From Stromatinia cepivora (Eukaryota > Ascomycota > Leotiomycetes > Helotiales > Sclerotiniaceae), in contig RCTD01000007.1 in assembly GCA_014898415.1 (NCBI GenBank), positions 1,550,001-1,614,000 of the forward strand: a stretch of 64,000 nt of DNA, in the 5' to 3' direction. The notes beneath the pieces were generated by a model, which saw only the letters and a list, made by a program, of their open reading frames with translations, had not been told where the DNA came from and searched no databases. Below, in pieces: positions 23,515-34,949 of the stretch (position 1 is the stretch's first letter; every line of letters starts with the position of its first letter). Made by a program: the position numbers and the translations under genes.

Positions 23515-26107
23515 CTAATCTCATAAGATAATTTTTTAATCAATTTTTAACAAATATATCTTTTTCTAAAAACAATCACCATCATTTATTTTCATTCATC
23601 GTCTTTCATTATCTAGATAACTGAATAATTATTTTAGTATAAGAAGCGAACTTCGGTTCCAGTTTTACTTACTTACTCCAACTCTTCGTGTCTTTCGATC
23701 AAATTTCCATATTGTTTGTCACGTCTAGATTGATTGCTATATATAAATCTGTCTATCTTAACATCAAACAATGCTCGTCAATCATCACGGTCCAAAGGTT
23801 CGTCTATCGTCATAATGTATGTAAATGAGTTCTGGAAGGGTTCACCTACTATCTAATACCTAGGAATTTATCTCACATGTAGATTAATCGATGACGAATC
23901 GACGATCTAATCATTATATACTTTTTTTTAACCTGTAATCGATGCCAACTTTGTTATGTACTTACTACTCATTTGAAGGTTTGAAATCCAAGAAACTCTA
24001 TTCATCACTGTAAAAGTTCTGGGCGACCGGCAACAAATTATGGTTAAAGAGCGGTAAAAGTTTAATAAATTACTTTTGGGAAAATTAATTTCTAACTCGA
24101 TCAGTTCCATTGGTAAACTTTAATTTTTTGTCTTTCCCTTTCACAATCTTCAAACCAATCAATCAATCAATCAAATGAGAATTTCTACCCTGCTACTGCT
24201 ACTGCCCCTAAACTCCATTTCTATTACAGCCTGAAGTACTAGGGATATAGATGCTAGATCACGTTACCCCACGACCGTTTTTTCTTTTACCGTCAAAACT
24301 TAATTTTTCCAGTGGGGTTTCACATACAGCCCACAAATACGAAATAAACCCGATGGATGGTAAGGGTTCAGGATGACGAAGTCACAAAAGGTAAGGATAA
24401 ATAAATAGATGGGGGCAAATCCTAGAAGCAATGACGCAAATCTGTAGGAGCCCCCTGCCACTTCTGAAACGGATATTGGGGTCGTCCATAAATTCCCGAG
24501 GTTCATTCGGGTGGTCTTGGGTCTTGTTATACATGGCGGTTTTTTTCATAGGGTGCGTGGTTTGGTACCTGTATCTCCCTACCTATGGGGTAAAAGACCC
24601 TGGGGTTTTGCTGCGAACTAAATCCTCCTCGATTACCCTGGATGGGACTCATGGGAGTGAGGGGACACACAGCCTCGTTGAAAGACAGGTCGGTGGAGAT
24701 GGAGAATGTTCATTGGTGTGGGTAAGCCTGAAGAATGCGAATTAGAATTAGTTTGGTAGATGTTTCGATGTTGATCGGGGAAATGCTGGTAAGATGGCGG
24801 TTGATCGTAGAAATATTAAGTAATGATTTACACTGTCCACGAAAGCAACAAAATTCCCGATGATGTACAGAGGGAGGGTAGAGGTAGGGTTTGGCTATTC
24901 GGTGAGAGCTTGATTGGGCTAAGCTTTTGGGGATGCTGGTATTGGGATGTTTGACGTTGGCGTTGGCGGAGGTAGGGTTGGGTTTGAGATCAGATGAGAT
25001 TTCTGAATCAGGGACTTGGAGAGCGGAGCGTGAGGGAGGGAGGCATTGCTATCGGTTTCTAAAATAGATGAAGAAGTTGGATCATGATTGGGAGAGAGAG
25101 ATATGCGATGGTACTGGTGGAGAAGGAAGAAGTACCGGATTCAGTTCATGTCCCGCTCAATGCATGGTGAGATGAAAGTAGCAGTAGATTATGCACTGAA
25201 TCAATTCCATCGCATTGGTTCTGTCGGAGCTTCGTCACCCATTTAATCAAGATTCCATTCACTTCGCCACTGGGTGTAATACCAGCAAAAGGCCATTCAT
25301 TGGTACTCGATTGTTTTTTGATGGTTCATTCGTGATATTAGTTTCTATGCTCGTAGTGACTGTATGTATATAGACCTTTAAATCCATGCCATGGTCCAAC
25401 CATCCATCCAGCTCAAGCTGCATAGCTATCCATCTAAACCCGTCCAATTCCACCCCAGTCCACCCATCCTAATTAAAAAAAAACGCTGTCCTTCTTTCAA
25501 AGGTGGGTATAATGAACGAATGGAAGAATAAGTAACCTCACAACTAATAATACAACAATACACGGCACGTCCGAAATGTATGTGCCCAATGGAAACCCCA
25601 TTGTAATGCCCTGGCAAAGTACATGCGATTCCCAAAAACATGAACTCCCTTTTCAACGCCCATAAAAGCACATTCATCCTTCTGCATACTCGGTGGCAAA
25701 ATTGTTTAGCCTCCAAATCCCAAATATAACGGTAGGAGACGTAGCTCCCAGAGGCAAAATGTATGGGAGGGTCGTGTAGTGATCGAATTAGAAGTGAAAA
25801 TAATGCTTTCGTTGTTGATCAAATGAAGCCCGCCCGCCCCCAAAATAAAAAGTGTATAAGAAGCATGCCCAATTCGATAAGTTGCACACTGATAGTCAAC
25901 ACGCAGGACGGCCTTCCCCAACACACTTTGTATAAATATGGTTTATCGAAATGAAGCAAGAGAGCTGGTGACGAACGATTTTACGTCGAGTCTCTTTTTT
26001 TTTGACCAATTATCTTTTTTGCGGTCGTCTATTTTCGTAAAATAGGTGGTATGAACAGAGCGTAAATGGGTGTGGTAGGTAGTGTACAAGTTCAAAGGTG
26101 TAAAGAT

Positions 26108-27380
26108 TTATTCTGGTGATTGATGATCTTCGGAACCAGCCTCCGATCTTGCGTCGCCCTTGTGTACTTTCTTATGTCTTCGTAAGTTGGATACAACTGA
26201 GAAATGTCTGCCGCAACCTTCAACATCGCAAGGAAATGCTATTTTCAATTAGATTTAGGACCATTTTAGTATCGAAATGTGATGACTTACGCTTCTCCCC
26301 AGTGTGACTATACATGTGTGTTTGTAAAGAACTTGGTCTTGTAAACCGTTTCTCGCAGATCTTGCATTTGTGCTTTTTAAGTGTGCTTGAAGATACCTTT
26401 GAGCTGAATTGGCCCATCATTGATTGAGGTGCAGGGGGGATTCCACCACCAAGAATACCACCCGGTGGAGGTAATGTCCTCGCGGACACCGATTCAATAT
26501 CAGAACCATTCGAGTAATCGGAAACTGAAGAATCAACGGAGCCGTAATATGGGTAGGAGGTGCTTGCCGAGGAAATAGATGAATTTGACGAATGTGTTGC
26601 TGGGAAACCGTAGGAATCGCCGGATCCTCTTCCAAGTCGTGGGGGACCTCCATATATATTTCTGGGTGTGGTGTTTTGGCTCATGGCAAGCATACCCCGG
26701 GCGCCATCAAGTGTTGAGTCTCGTGAAAATCCGGCATTATCATTATTTTGTAATCCTCTGTCATTAAAGTCAATAAGTGAATTCTGACGGTGGGACCGCG
26801 GCGCATCGGCAGGGATATCGAAAAATGAATTTGAAGATACTGACGGTTGTGAGAGTCGTCTCGAATGATCCTGTTGCTGAATGGGATACGATGATCGCAC
26901 AGCGGGCGGCGGTGCCGGGGCATAACCCATCCCATCATATGGCGACGGTGCGGACGTATAAGTAGTATGCGCAGGCGATGGTGCACTGTTATACCCGGAG
27001 TCGCTCCCATATCCAGGTGGTAAGGAACGGCTGGGGCTCATCATATCTTGTTGACTGGTGAGTAAATCCTGTTGTGCTCCAGAGAAACCCGTAAAGATGT
27101 TACCTGCTGATGCCGCAGTGACTGGGATGTTATATGATCCCGTAGATACATTATTTAAGCGTGCATTTGGTTGTCTCTCAATCCCCTCAATTCCCAAACC
27201 CACATCGTTACCACCAGTCGGAGCATAAATGCCAGAGGCTGCAGAAGTAGCCGTAGTTGTTGGCCATGTAACGCTGTTGAAGGAGATAGGTGTTGGATTC
27301 GCATAGGGCAAGTGGTGGTTATTGCCGAAGTGCATACCGCCTGGGAAAGGTGGTTGTCGATTGTCCATCGTCATTGTCAT
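26108..27380 (-). CDS. C2H2 zinc-finger transcription factor, FlbC-like
   Basis: Predicted nuclear DNA-binding regulator. The exons are 26291-27380 and 26108-26238 with a 52-bp intron, giving 406 residues. About 330 residues of Ser/Pro/Asn/Gly-rich, probably disordered sequence precede two adjacent C-terminal C2H2 fingers. The first reads CKICEKRF...SSLQTHMYSH, the linker is TGEKPF, and the second has CDVEGCGRHF...NLRRHKKVH. The intron lies inside the linker, and only the spliced form has the second finger. This layout resembles the conidiation regulator FlbC of aspergilli; the family name is moderately supported, the C2H2 factor call is certain. The gene is the only one supported in 21 kb, which is unusual and may reflect extensive regulation. 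Confidence 0.88.
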
Positions 27381-28600
27381 CTTTTGAACGTAGAAACAAA
27401 GTTTAAAAAGCTTCCAAGTAACCGATGGCGCCGCGAGTGTATGCTATATTGGTGTATAAAAAATGTAGTTTCAAATAAAAGCGTGGATCAGATGCAAGAT
27501 CCCGCGTGAATGGTCGAGTATTGTTGATAGAATAAGAGTTCAAGTGGTAAGGAAGAGTCGATCGTCAGCCGGCGGGATCAGCGTTACTTATGTGCTTCGG
27601 TCTGCTGAAGACAAAGCTTTAAGGATGGAGGGAAGGAGTATTCAAGGATGATGGTTGGTGGGGTAATCCTTGAATGGTATTGAGATGAGTAGTTTCCTTT
27701 TGAGAGTGAAGAACTTCGAGTCAAGGCTTTCGATAATTGGAGAATTGGAGATTTTGTATGGTTGAGGGTGCTTGTAGATGGATTTAGGGAGGGGTGTTGC
27801 ATAGGAATATCGTGTGCACTACGCTGCCCGGGGGATAGACCTCTCAGAGCGGGGCGAGACTTGCACTTGAATATCTTCAGAAATGATCGACAGAAGATAT
27901 CTTTCCCTGGTTCTTTTTATGTTCCGCTGGGTACTTGGTACTTGATCTTGCCCTCTTTGTGGAGGAGAGAGAGACTAGAGGTAAATGCGGTGAGCGGGTC
28001 AATTCAAGAACAATTGTCTTTCCTTGAGAGTAAGCTCATCAGACAAGTCCCACTTGACGAGTTTCGAGAATCAGAGCAAGCTGTCAGATCTTCGGCAGTG
28101 CTATTGATCCACGGATGTATGCGTGGGGAAGATGTCAATTCGAAAAAGGCAGTGATGTTGCAATACCCAACTATCTGGCCCTGGGATGTTTGTGTCTATT
28201 GAATGTTGGGATATAAAAAGAGTTATTGACGGACAGCTCATTACTTTCCTTGGGGAAAGTAGTAAAGGTTCAAAGTGGCTATGATCATAGGATTGAAGAA
28301 GGGGGATTTGAAAATATACTTGGGAGGATATTCAATGTAAAAGGTACCAAAAGCTGGAGGAAATCCACATCCAAACAGATACTTGGAAATAATGATAAAA
28401 TGGAGAATCATGAGTAGTCTTGTCTGTTTGTCCTTTTTCCATTTGTGTAGAATGGGAAAATAGGAAAGTATGTGGACGATCAGGCCAGGGGGGGGGGGGG
28501 GGGGGGGTTGCAAAGAGAGGGGCCCTTTTTGAAGGAGGGTCAAAGTTGATAAAGTTGATCTAGTTGAGAATAAGTTAAGTCGAACTAAAATACTTGAAAA
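27381..28600. other. Upstream region of the FlbC-like gene
   Basis: No coding gene is supported. It presumably holds the promoter and leader of the minus-strand factor. A 146-codon plus-strand frame at 27762-28202 has no domain and no good start context. A run of 20 G lies at 28488-28507. Confidence 0.5.
28488..28507. repeat. Homopolymer of 20 G
   Basis: Twenty consecutive G on the plus strand, immediately after AGGCCA. Such runs are rare in fungal genomes and error-prone in sequencing, so the exact length is uncertain. Confidence 0.9.
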
Positions 28601-28691
28601 CTAGTTTTTTTTACTTTAGTACTCCACAGTTTTACCTAGATAGGGTTGAAGCATTAGCCTGCATTTCCTATGATGTATCTTGTAGAGAACA

Positions 28692-28740
28692 GGGACAAGG
28701 GACAAGGGACAAGGGATGAGGGATGAGGGATGAGGGATGA
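28692..28740. repeat. Heptamer minisatellite with internal unit switch
   Basis: GGGACAA repeats three times (28692-28712), then GGGATGA four times (28713-28740), with no interruption. Confidence 0.96.
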
Positions 28741-30189
28741 GCAAGGATTGAACAATCGCTATGTGTACCCTGAACTATTATTTCAAAACTTGGAGGAGAG
28801 AAATTTATTCCCTCGTGCTAGTCTCCAAAGTTTGTGTGATGTGGGAGGGTAGATAAACATATTATGTCAACAAAGAGGGGAATAATTTACTCCTCTAGTG
28901 AAGAGTTACGAGTAAAGCTAATCGAATTAGACACTCTTTGAGTACTGGGCAGATGAGCCCCGAAGTAAATACCCTGAAATTAATACTTCTTTTGTCTTAA
29001 GTATTATTACTTGAAAAGTTCAAGAAAATCTGGAAACTAATCAATGCAGGCGAAACTACTGTACTAGATATAAAAATAGTCTCAAAATTAGATCAATTTA
29101 AGGGTTTCCCCTCATTATTGATTTCGAGTTTTGTTGGTCAAATCAATTGCTATGTGTTTCTATTGTTGATACATATTTTCGGCAGTGTCAAGTTATTTGG
29201 AATGCGGTGAATTGACGGTACGCGTCGCCGGTGGGGATTTCTCCTAGAGACTAGTTTAGGTTTAATGTAGGGAATTCACGCCCAGCACAAAGCCTACCTA
29301 CCACCTTGATCCTCTTTCAGAGACATGACGGACAGCGATACAAATGGAAGACGCTGTGGACCAATGAAAGCCTCCTTCGTGTGAGGCTTTCAACGAATGA
29401 AGAATTAGTACTTTGATAATGTGAGCGCTTCTTCGACTGGGATAAATGTAGCATCTTAAGGTTCAATAATATGGAGTTCAGATGGAGTTATTTGATTGAT
29501 CAGCAAACCTTTCATCATCGTACATTGGTATTTGCTGGCAGTACAGAGTTGTATGACAAACACCAACTGATTAGATTTGAACATGCCTTGATCGGCCATA
29601 GCGTAGTAGTTTATATCAAGTCAGGTACCATTTTAGAAGAAGAAGACATCTAATAATTGCGGAGTTTTGAAGATTTGTGTGTTACACTCTTTTGGAGATT
29701 CCAGATAATGGGTTACTTACACTTTATGTGAAGCTAGGTACTTTCAGAATTACAACTAGCAAGACTAATTACTTATATAAAAGATTGTAGCTGCCTCTTC
29801 TCTATTTTCTTTCCATTCGAGGTTTCAATGGGAGGCCGGTCCGGTACTGTGTTATCAATCTCAAACACGGTACTCAAAAGTATTAATTATTAGTTACAGG
29901 CACGGGCGGAAAGGTTGTCTGTTCGCACACACAAGGTAAGAGAAATTTATGTGGAGTGAAGAATGTTCATATGTTTCTATCATTGGCCATTACCTGTTCA
30001 TCAATTTGCATGTTCCAAATCTGCGAAATCGGAACATTGTTCATTCAGAGCCTGTTCTTTGTGTAGTTTACAGAATTTTGTGATTTGCCTGGCAAATTTG
30101 GATGAGGACCTCAAAAAGGTTTTGTATTCTTCTATTAGATTTTGAAAGTGATTTTGAAGGAATTGTAGAGAAATTGAAACTATTCGTTT

Positions 30190-30390
30190 ATTTATCAAAA
30201 ATAAAGAATTTTATAGATTCAAGATTTCGATTATCTATAAAATCATGAATTCTTAATATTATTAAATGAAAATTATATCATTTGAAAAACTGAATATCGA
30301 AAGGATTTGAATACCGAATTTTATAAAATTATATTTATTATATATTGAAAAATGAAATAAAATTTCTTCGAATCCCTTCATTTTCATGAT
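30190..30390. other. AT-rich patch
   Basis: About 200 bp dominated by A and T, with repeated ATTTTATA, GAATTTTATA and TATATATTG-type words and no open frame. A smaller analogue of the island at 17701-18340; nothing identifies its origin. Confidence 0.45.
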
Positions 30391-33300
30391 TTTACCGAAA
30401 GATTGATCTAGCCTAAATGAAATCAAAACAACCTCTCGAACTGAATCTTGCTTGAAATTCTTGAACTTAATTTTGTATAAAAGTGATTTGCCTGCTTGCT
30501 CACAAATTGAATGCCTGGATAGAATCCCATTTTGTGATCTAGCAGGAGAACAATGACTTCGAAAGTGGAACTCAATTTGATACTATATTTGCTCCACTTT
30601 TCAAATTAGATCTCTCAATTTCGTTGTACCTTGTTATCTCTCCATGGTCTTTAAATATCTCGAGAATCTCGTGGTACTCCATTATTATTTGAGATCTAAT
30701 TTCTTTGCGTTTCTGTTTTGAAATGGGTGAAAATGGAACCAATTGTTTCGATAATGACGGCATGTGTCTCTTGAACGAATGAATGAAAGGGGTACGCTAT
30801 CATCATTTTCTGACCCTACTACAACTTATTAGATCCTTCAACGGGTGTATCCAACCGTCACTTTACAGCATGGTGTACCGTACTAATTCACCTCCTTGCT
30901 GAGGCTTGCTTTAGCTTTACCTTGGCTTTAGGACCCCGAAATCGTCATTTCTACCAGGTTTCGGGCGAGGGAATCTGCAGTAGGTGGCGCCAACAAGCTT
31001 GCCCAAGTGTGAAAAACAATTGGAAACACCACCATTCTTAAGAAATTTTGAAATTTTGCTAAAAAGTCAATCAGAGGCTCTGATTAATGAAGAATAAGAG
31101 GTATCTTGATATCGGTGCGATAAGTTGATTAAACGAGTCACAATGAAGGGGCTTCGAAACCCCCAAACCTTTTCCTATTCTTCATTTTCCCATCTATAAA
31201 ACTGGTAATATCAAGAAGAAGTAAACATTCTTAATCTCCAATCCTAGTCACCTCAGGAAAAAGCCACCATCAAGCCATTTTTAGATCAAGAAGGGTATTC
31301 ATACTATTGTCAATTACGAGCAAGAGTGCTTTTAATCTAATTCATCAAGACGGGGCGCGGAAGCAAAAGCCTACTTTCGCCACTCTACCAGTTGACGTTA
31401 GCTGCATCTTTAATAGTCGCATCAACAAGTTCAAGCAGCGCCGTTTGGTAATCCTCGAAAAAATCGTTGCACGGAAGTATTTTTCTTGTCAGTGTGTGTG
31501 GGGAAATGAAAATGGGATGGTTGGGAATACGGGCTGAATGGATGGATCACAAGAATGTGATTTTGCTAAAAACTTGATATCGAGATTCAATACCCAACAT
31601 CTGCAACAACGATGTCATTATTGTATGACAGTTGTATCTGCTATCATCTCTTCAATATCTACCAATTCAAACTCGGGCCCTATATGGTATATCGCATTAC
31701 ATCGCATCATCTCGTGAATAATAAGGCTAACTATCAAGGAAAGAACGTCTGCCATTTTCATCTATTATCTTTTGATCTTTTATCAATGCGCAATTCAATT
31801 CAATCCAATATTTCACCTTACACATCCATCCTCAATCCCAAAATGATCGTAATAATTTCTTGGGAATGAAGGTTACAATAAAGCCCTTCCCATCCGGCAA
31901 GGCGGGACGACGATCACAACAATATAGGAGACATGGTTAAATTTTGGATTCTCATTGGATAGACTGTAACAAAAATGATGACCTATGTGAAACCTTTTTG
32001 GGATATCAATCTCAGTTTTATCTGTTTTCTTTCTTTTGCCTTGTCTCTCTTGGGTACATTAGAGCAAGCCTCATCTTTTGGACAATAACCGCGGTCCACA
32101 GCTTCAAAACAAGTCTGTTAGTGCGAAATATTGGATGGTTCTAACCTTCTTTTTGACTTGCCACTCAAAGGTGTGCACTGTTATTGATTAGGATAAACTT
32201 TAACTTCACACTAAGTGCCGCGACAACTTGTAACAATAAACGATTCATCTCATCTGGTATACCGTATAGATAATAATGGTATTGATATTTGCAAACGAAA
32301 CGGGAAAGTAGTACATAAAAACCGTTTGGTCGCCGATATCACTGACTGACTGACTCGGTTAATTAAGTGCCGAAGATTACACCGAGGCGAAGGATGAAGG
32401 ATGAACGGGGCGTCGAGATTTTTTTGCTCCTTACAAATTTATGGATTTGGAATTCTCGATATTTCGACAAAGGAATCTAAGTCACGAGACAGTCTATCAT
32501 ATCAAGATCCAAGATTCTCGTTCCTCTGATATTGATCGGCATCTACCTGCCTGTCGTGCACAAATTCATACGAATACTTTGTAGGGAATAGATTCCACTC
32601 AAGCCACTATTGTCTGCAAGTCCAGTCTAACATCTCTTCTCCTTTCGATTTGCTCGTGCATTAACTCCTTTCCCACTTATCTTCTAAGGTTCTCTCCTTT
32701 TTTTCATGCTATGTGTTGAAGACACTGCCGCCCGGATCGACAAAATATCCCGGTATTAGCGCAGTTGGTACGTTACATCAAGCCAGTAAGTCAGCAAGCC
32801 ACAATCTATTGAGGTAAGCCTCAATACTACTTTATTTGCACTTCGAGATTTCCGGGATATGGGGGTTGGAGGTGAAATTTCTACTTCTTTCATGCCACTG
32901 GATAATGCTATGTGATGTGATTGTGATGTTACTAACTCTGATACATTACTATGTTTCTGTATAACGCAATGCACTCATTCACTTTCACCAAAAACTAACG
33001 ATTTAGGGACCTGAGTGGTTAAACTGTTAACTTGACCGCCTTTTCCCCACAAAATCTGCCTTCTCCTTCAGCCAATGAGTTGCAGGAGGAGGTGAATTCG
33101 CAGTTGCAGGTGTATGTGTTGCCCAAATATCGCGCTGGAGAGTTTTAAGGAGGGTACTTCAGCTGGTAGTGCAAAAACTAATGATGCGAGGTTATCCCGA
33201 TTGAATAGCGGGGTGGCGGGGTGGCGGAAAACTGTTTGTTGATGTGACTAACTATGTAGCTATTATTGAATAAATTACTGTGTAAGTAACATCAAGCAGG

Positions 33301-34890
33301 GGTGCTAATAGAACAAAGCGTGACATGCCAAAGCATTTGCTCTGACAATACTGCCTGCAACAAAGTCTAAGCCATGACTCGTCCATTGATGAATAGCGGC
33401 TGTTAGGTTAGCGTTAGCCGCAATGATTGTATCTTTCTTGTTGATTAGAAACGGCCACTATTGAATTGAAAGAGCCCTGGCCCATGGTGGCGGGGACGGA
33501 TGTGTGGAAGCCGAAAATGAGGCGTTTCGTGATAATAAGAACTATGGGGATAAAATTGAGTTTGAGGGGGTTAGTATTGTGTGAGGACAACTGGTAATGG
33601 GTAAAGAAACACATGCGGGGGCTCCTAGAAACCCTAACTCGGATGAATGGATAGATAGTACTATCGAATCGAATCGATATAACCTGAAGAGGCCGAACCA
33701 CTACTCCGGATCGATATTCAAATCTCTTAGCTAGCATACTCCCATCCTTCAAATCTCCTAATTCGCTGTGGATATCGACCCTCTCCCTTGTCCGGTAACA
33801 AATGGAAATAAACCCGTCATCAAACTACCCATTCGCGGGGCAGCCTCAGTCCCAATACGGTATTGCGCAGATCAAACTTTATCTAAATATGGAGCCGGGG
33901 ATATGTCTTCTGGCTATTCTGCAGATACGATTTTACGAATTAGATCGAGACTCGAGAGGTCATAGCTATCTCTACTAGGTACGTAGATACGACACGGCAG
34001 TTGAGTCGGGATTCTACACTGTATTTTGTTATCATTATTCTTTGCCTAAGTTTTTGCTACTTCACTGTATTTTTGTTTATAACAACTAGCATTATGCTCA
34101 CACTCTCATGGAACTTCTACCCCTATCTAAACTTGGACATATCCACATTTTTTCTCAATGTACTTCCCCAAGGATATTTCGATACCGTGCGTACCATGCA
34201 ACTGCGTATGGACAATTCCCAAAGTCAGCATCCTAATCACATCAAAAGAGCCATACATTCATACATGCATGCACGCACGCACAACGATGCAGTTGTCAAT
34301 TTAAAGGATTTGCCTTATCCCTGGGCTCATCATTCCAGCTAGAAAAATTTCCGAAATCCCACGAGCCAGCACCACAATTCCCCTTTTGCATTCATCCCAT
34401 GTCAATGCCAGCGCAAACGCCAACACCAACGCCGAGTATGAACTTATGAAGATCAACAAATCTCCTGGGTCCTTGCCCTGGTCCAGGTCGTCCTGAAGTA
34501 GTCTCTGTCATCGTTGCCCCATTCTTTTCTGTTCCTGAAATCCTCCTTTCCTTTCCTGCCATTCATTCATTTGCTTAGTTGGTTCCATGGTATCGCATAG
34601 CGTCTCCATTTCAATCCCACAACTCCAAATGCCGGAGAGTGTGCGCACTGCTAATATGAACTTGGGGGCCTCAGCTTTCCCATTTCCACCCAATCTATCC
34701 AATTAAGGAAATCCACCCCTGCTCCCAAAACCAAATTAAGATTACCGATTTTCTTTCATCAGTTTGTTTGGGTTATACTGAGAAACTGTGGGTATATCCA
34801 GTTCTCCGCCTTTCTTGCTTAGGATTATATAATTTCTCCTATACTAATGATTGTGAAAGTAAGCGTGAGCAGAAAAGACGTGCGAAGGTT

Positions 34891-34949
34891 AGCCACGAGT
34901 CGTTTACGGAGTAGTCGTTAATCGCTCAGCGGCTGAACGACTCGTGGCT
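34891..34949. repeat. Inverted repeat, 14-bp perfect arms
   Basis: AGCCACGAGTCGTT (34891-34904) and its exact reverse complement AACGACTCGTGGCT (34936-34949) flank a 31-bp spacer. It would form a stable hairpin in DNA or RNA. No flanking target-site duplication is obvious. Confidence 0.9.

Larger units (their letters stand above)
21801..26107. other. Non-coding stretch downstream of FlbC-like gene
   Basis: No supported gene in 4.3 kb. It contains a hexamer run at 21811-21845, an 11-bp minisatellite at 21956-21999, a G10 run near 22872, a TA run at 23491-23514, and a TATA box followed by a 14-codon open frame at 23738-23815. The 132-codon frame ending at 22494 begins in repetitive sequence and has no recognisable features. 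Confidence 0.5.

Noticed and set aside
27762..28202. 146-codon plus-strand frame upstream of the FlbC-like gene
   Set aside because: Non-ATG start, no domain, and it lies antisense to the probable leader of the transcription factor.
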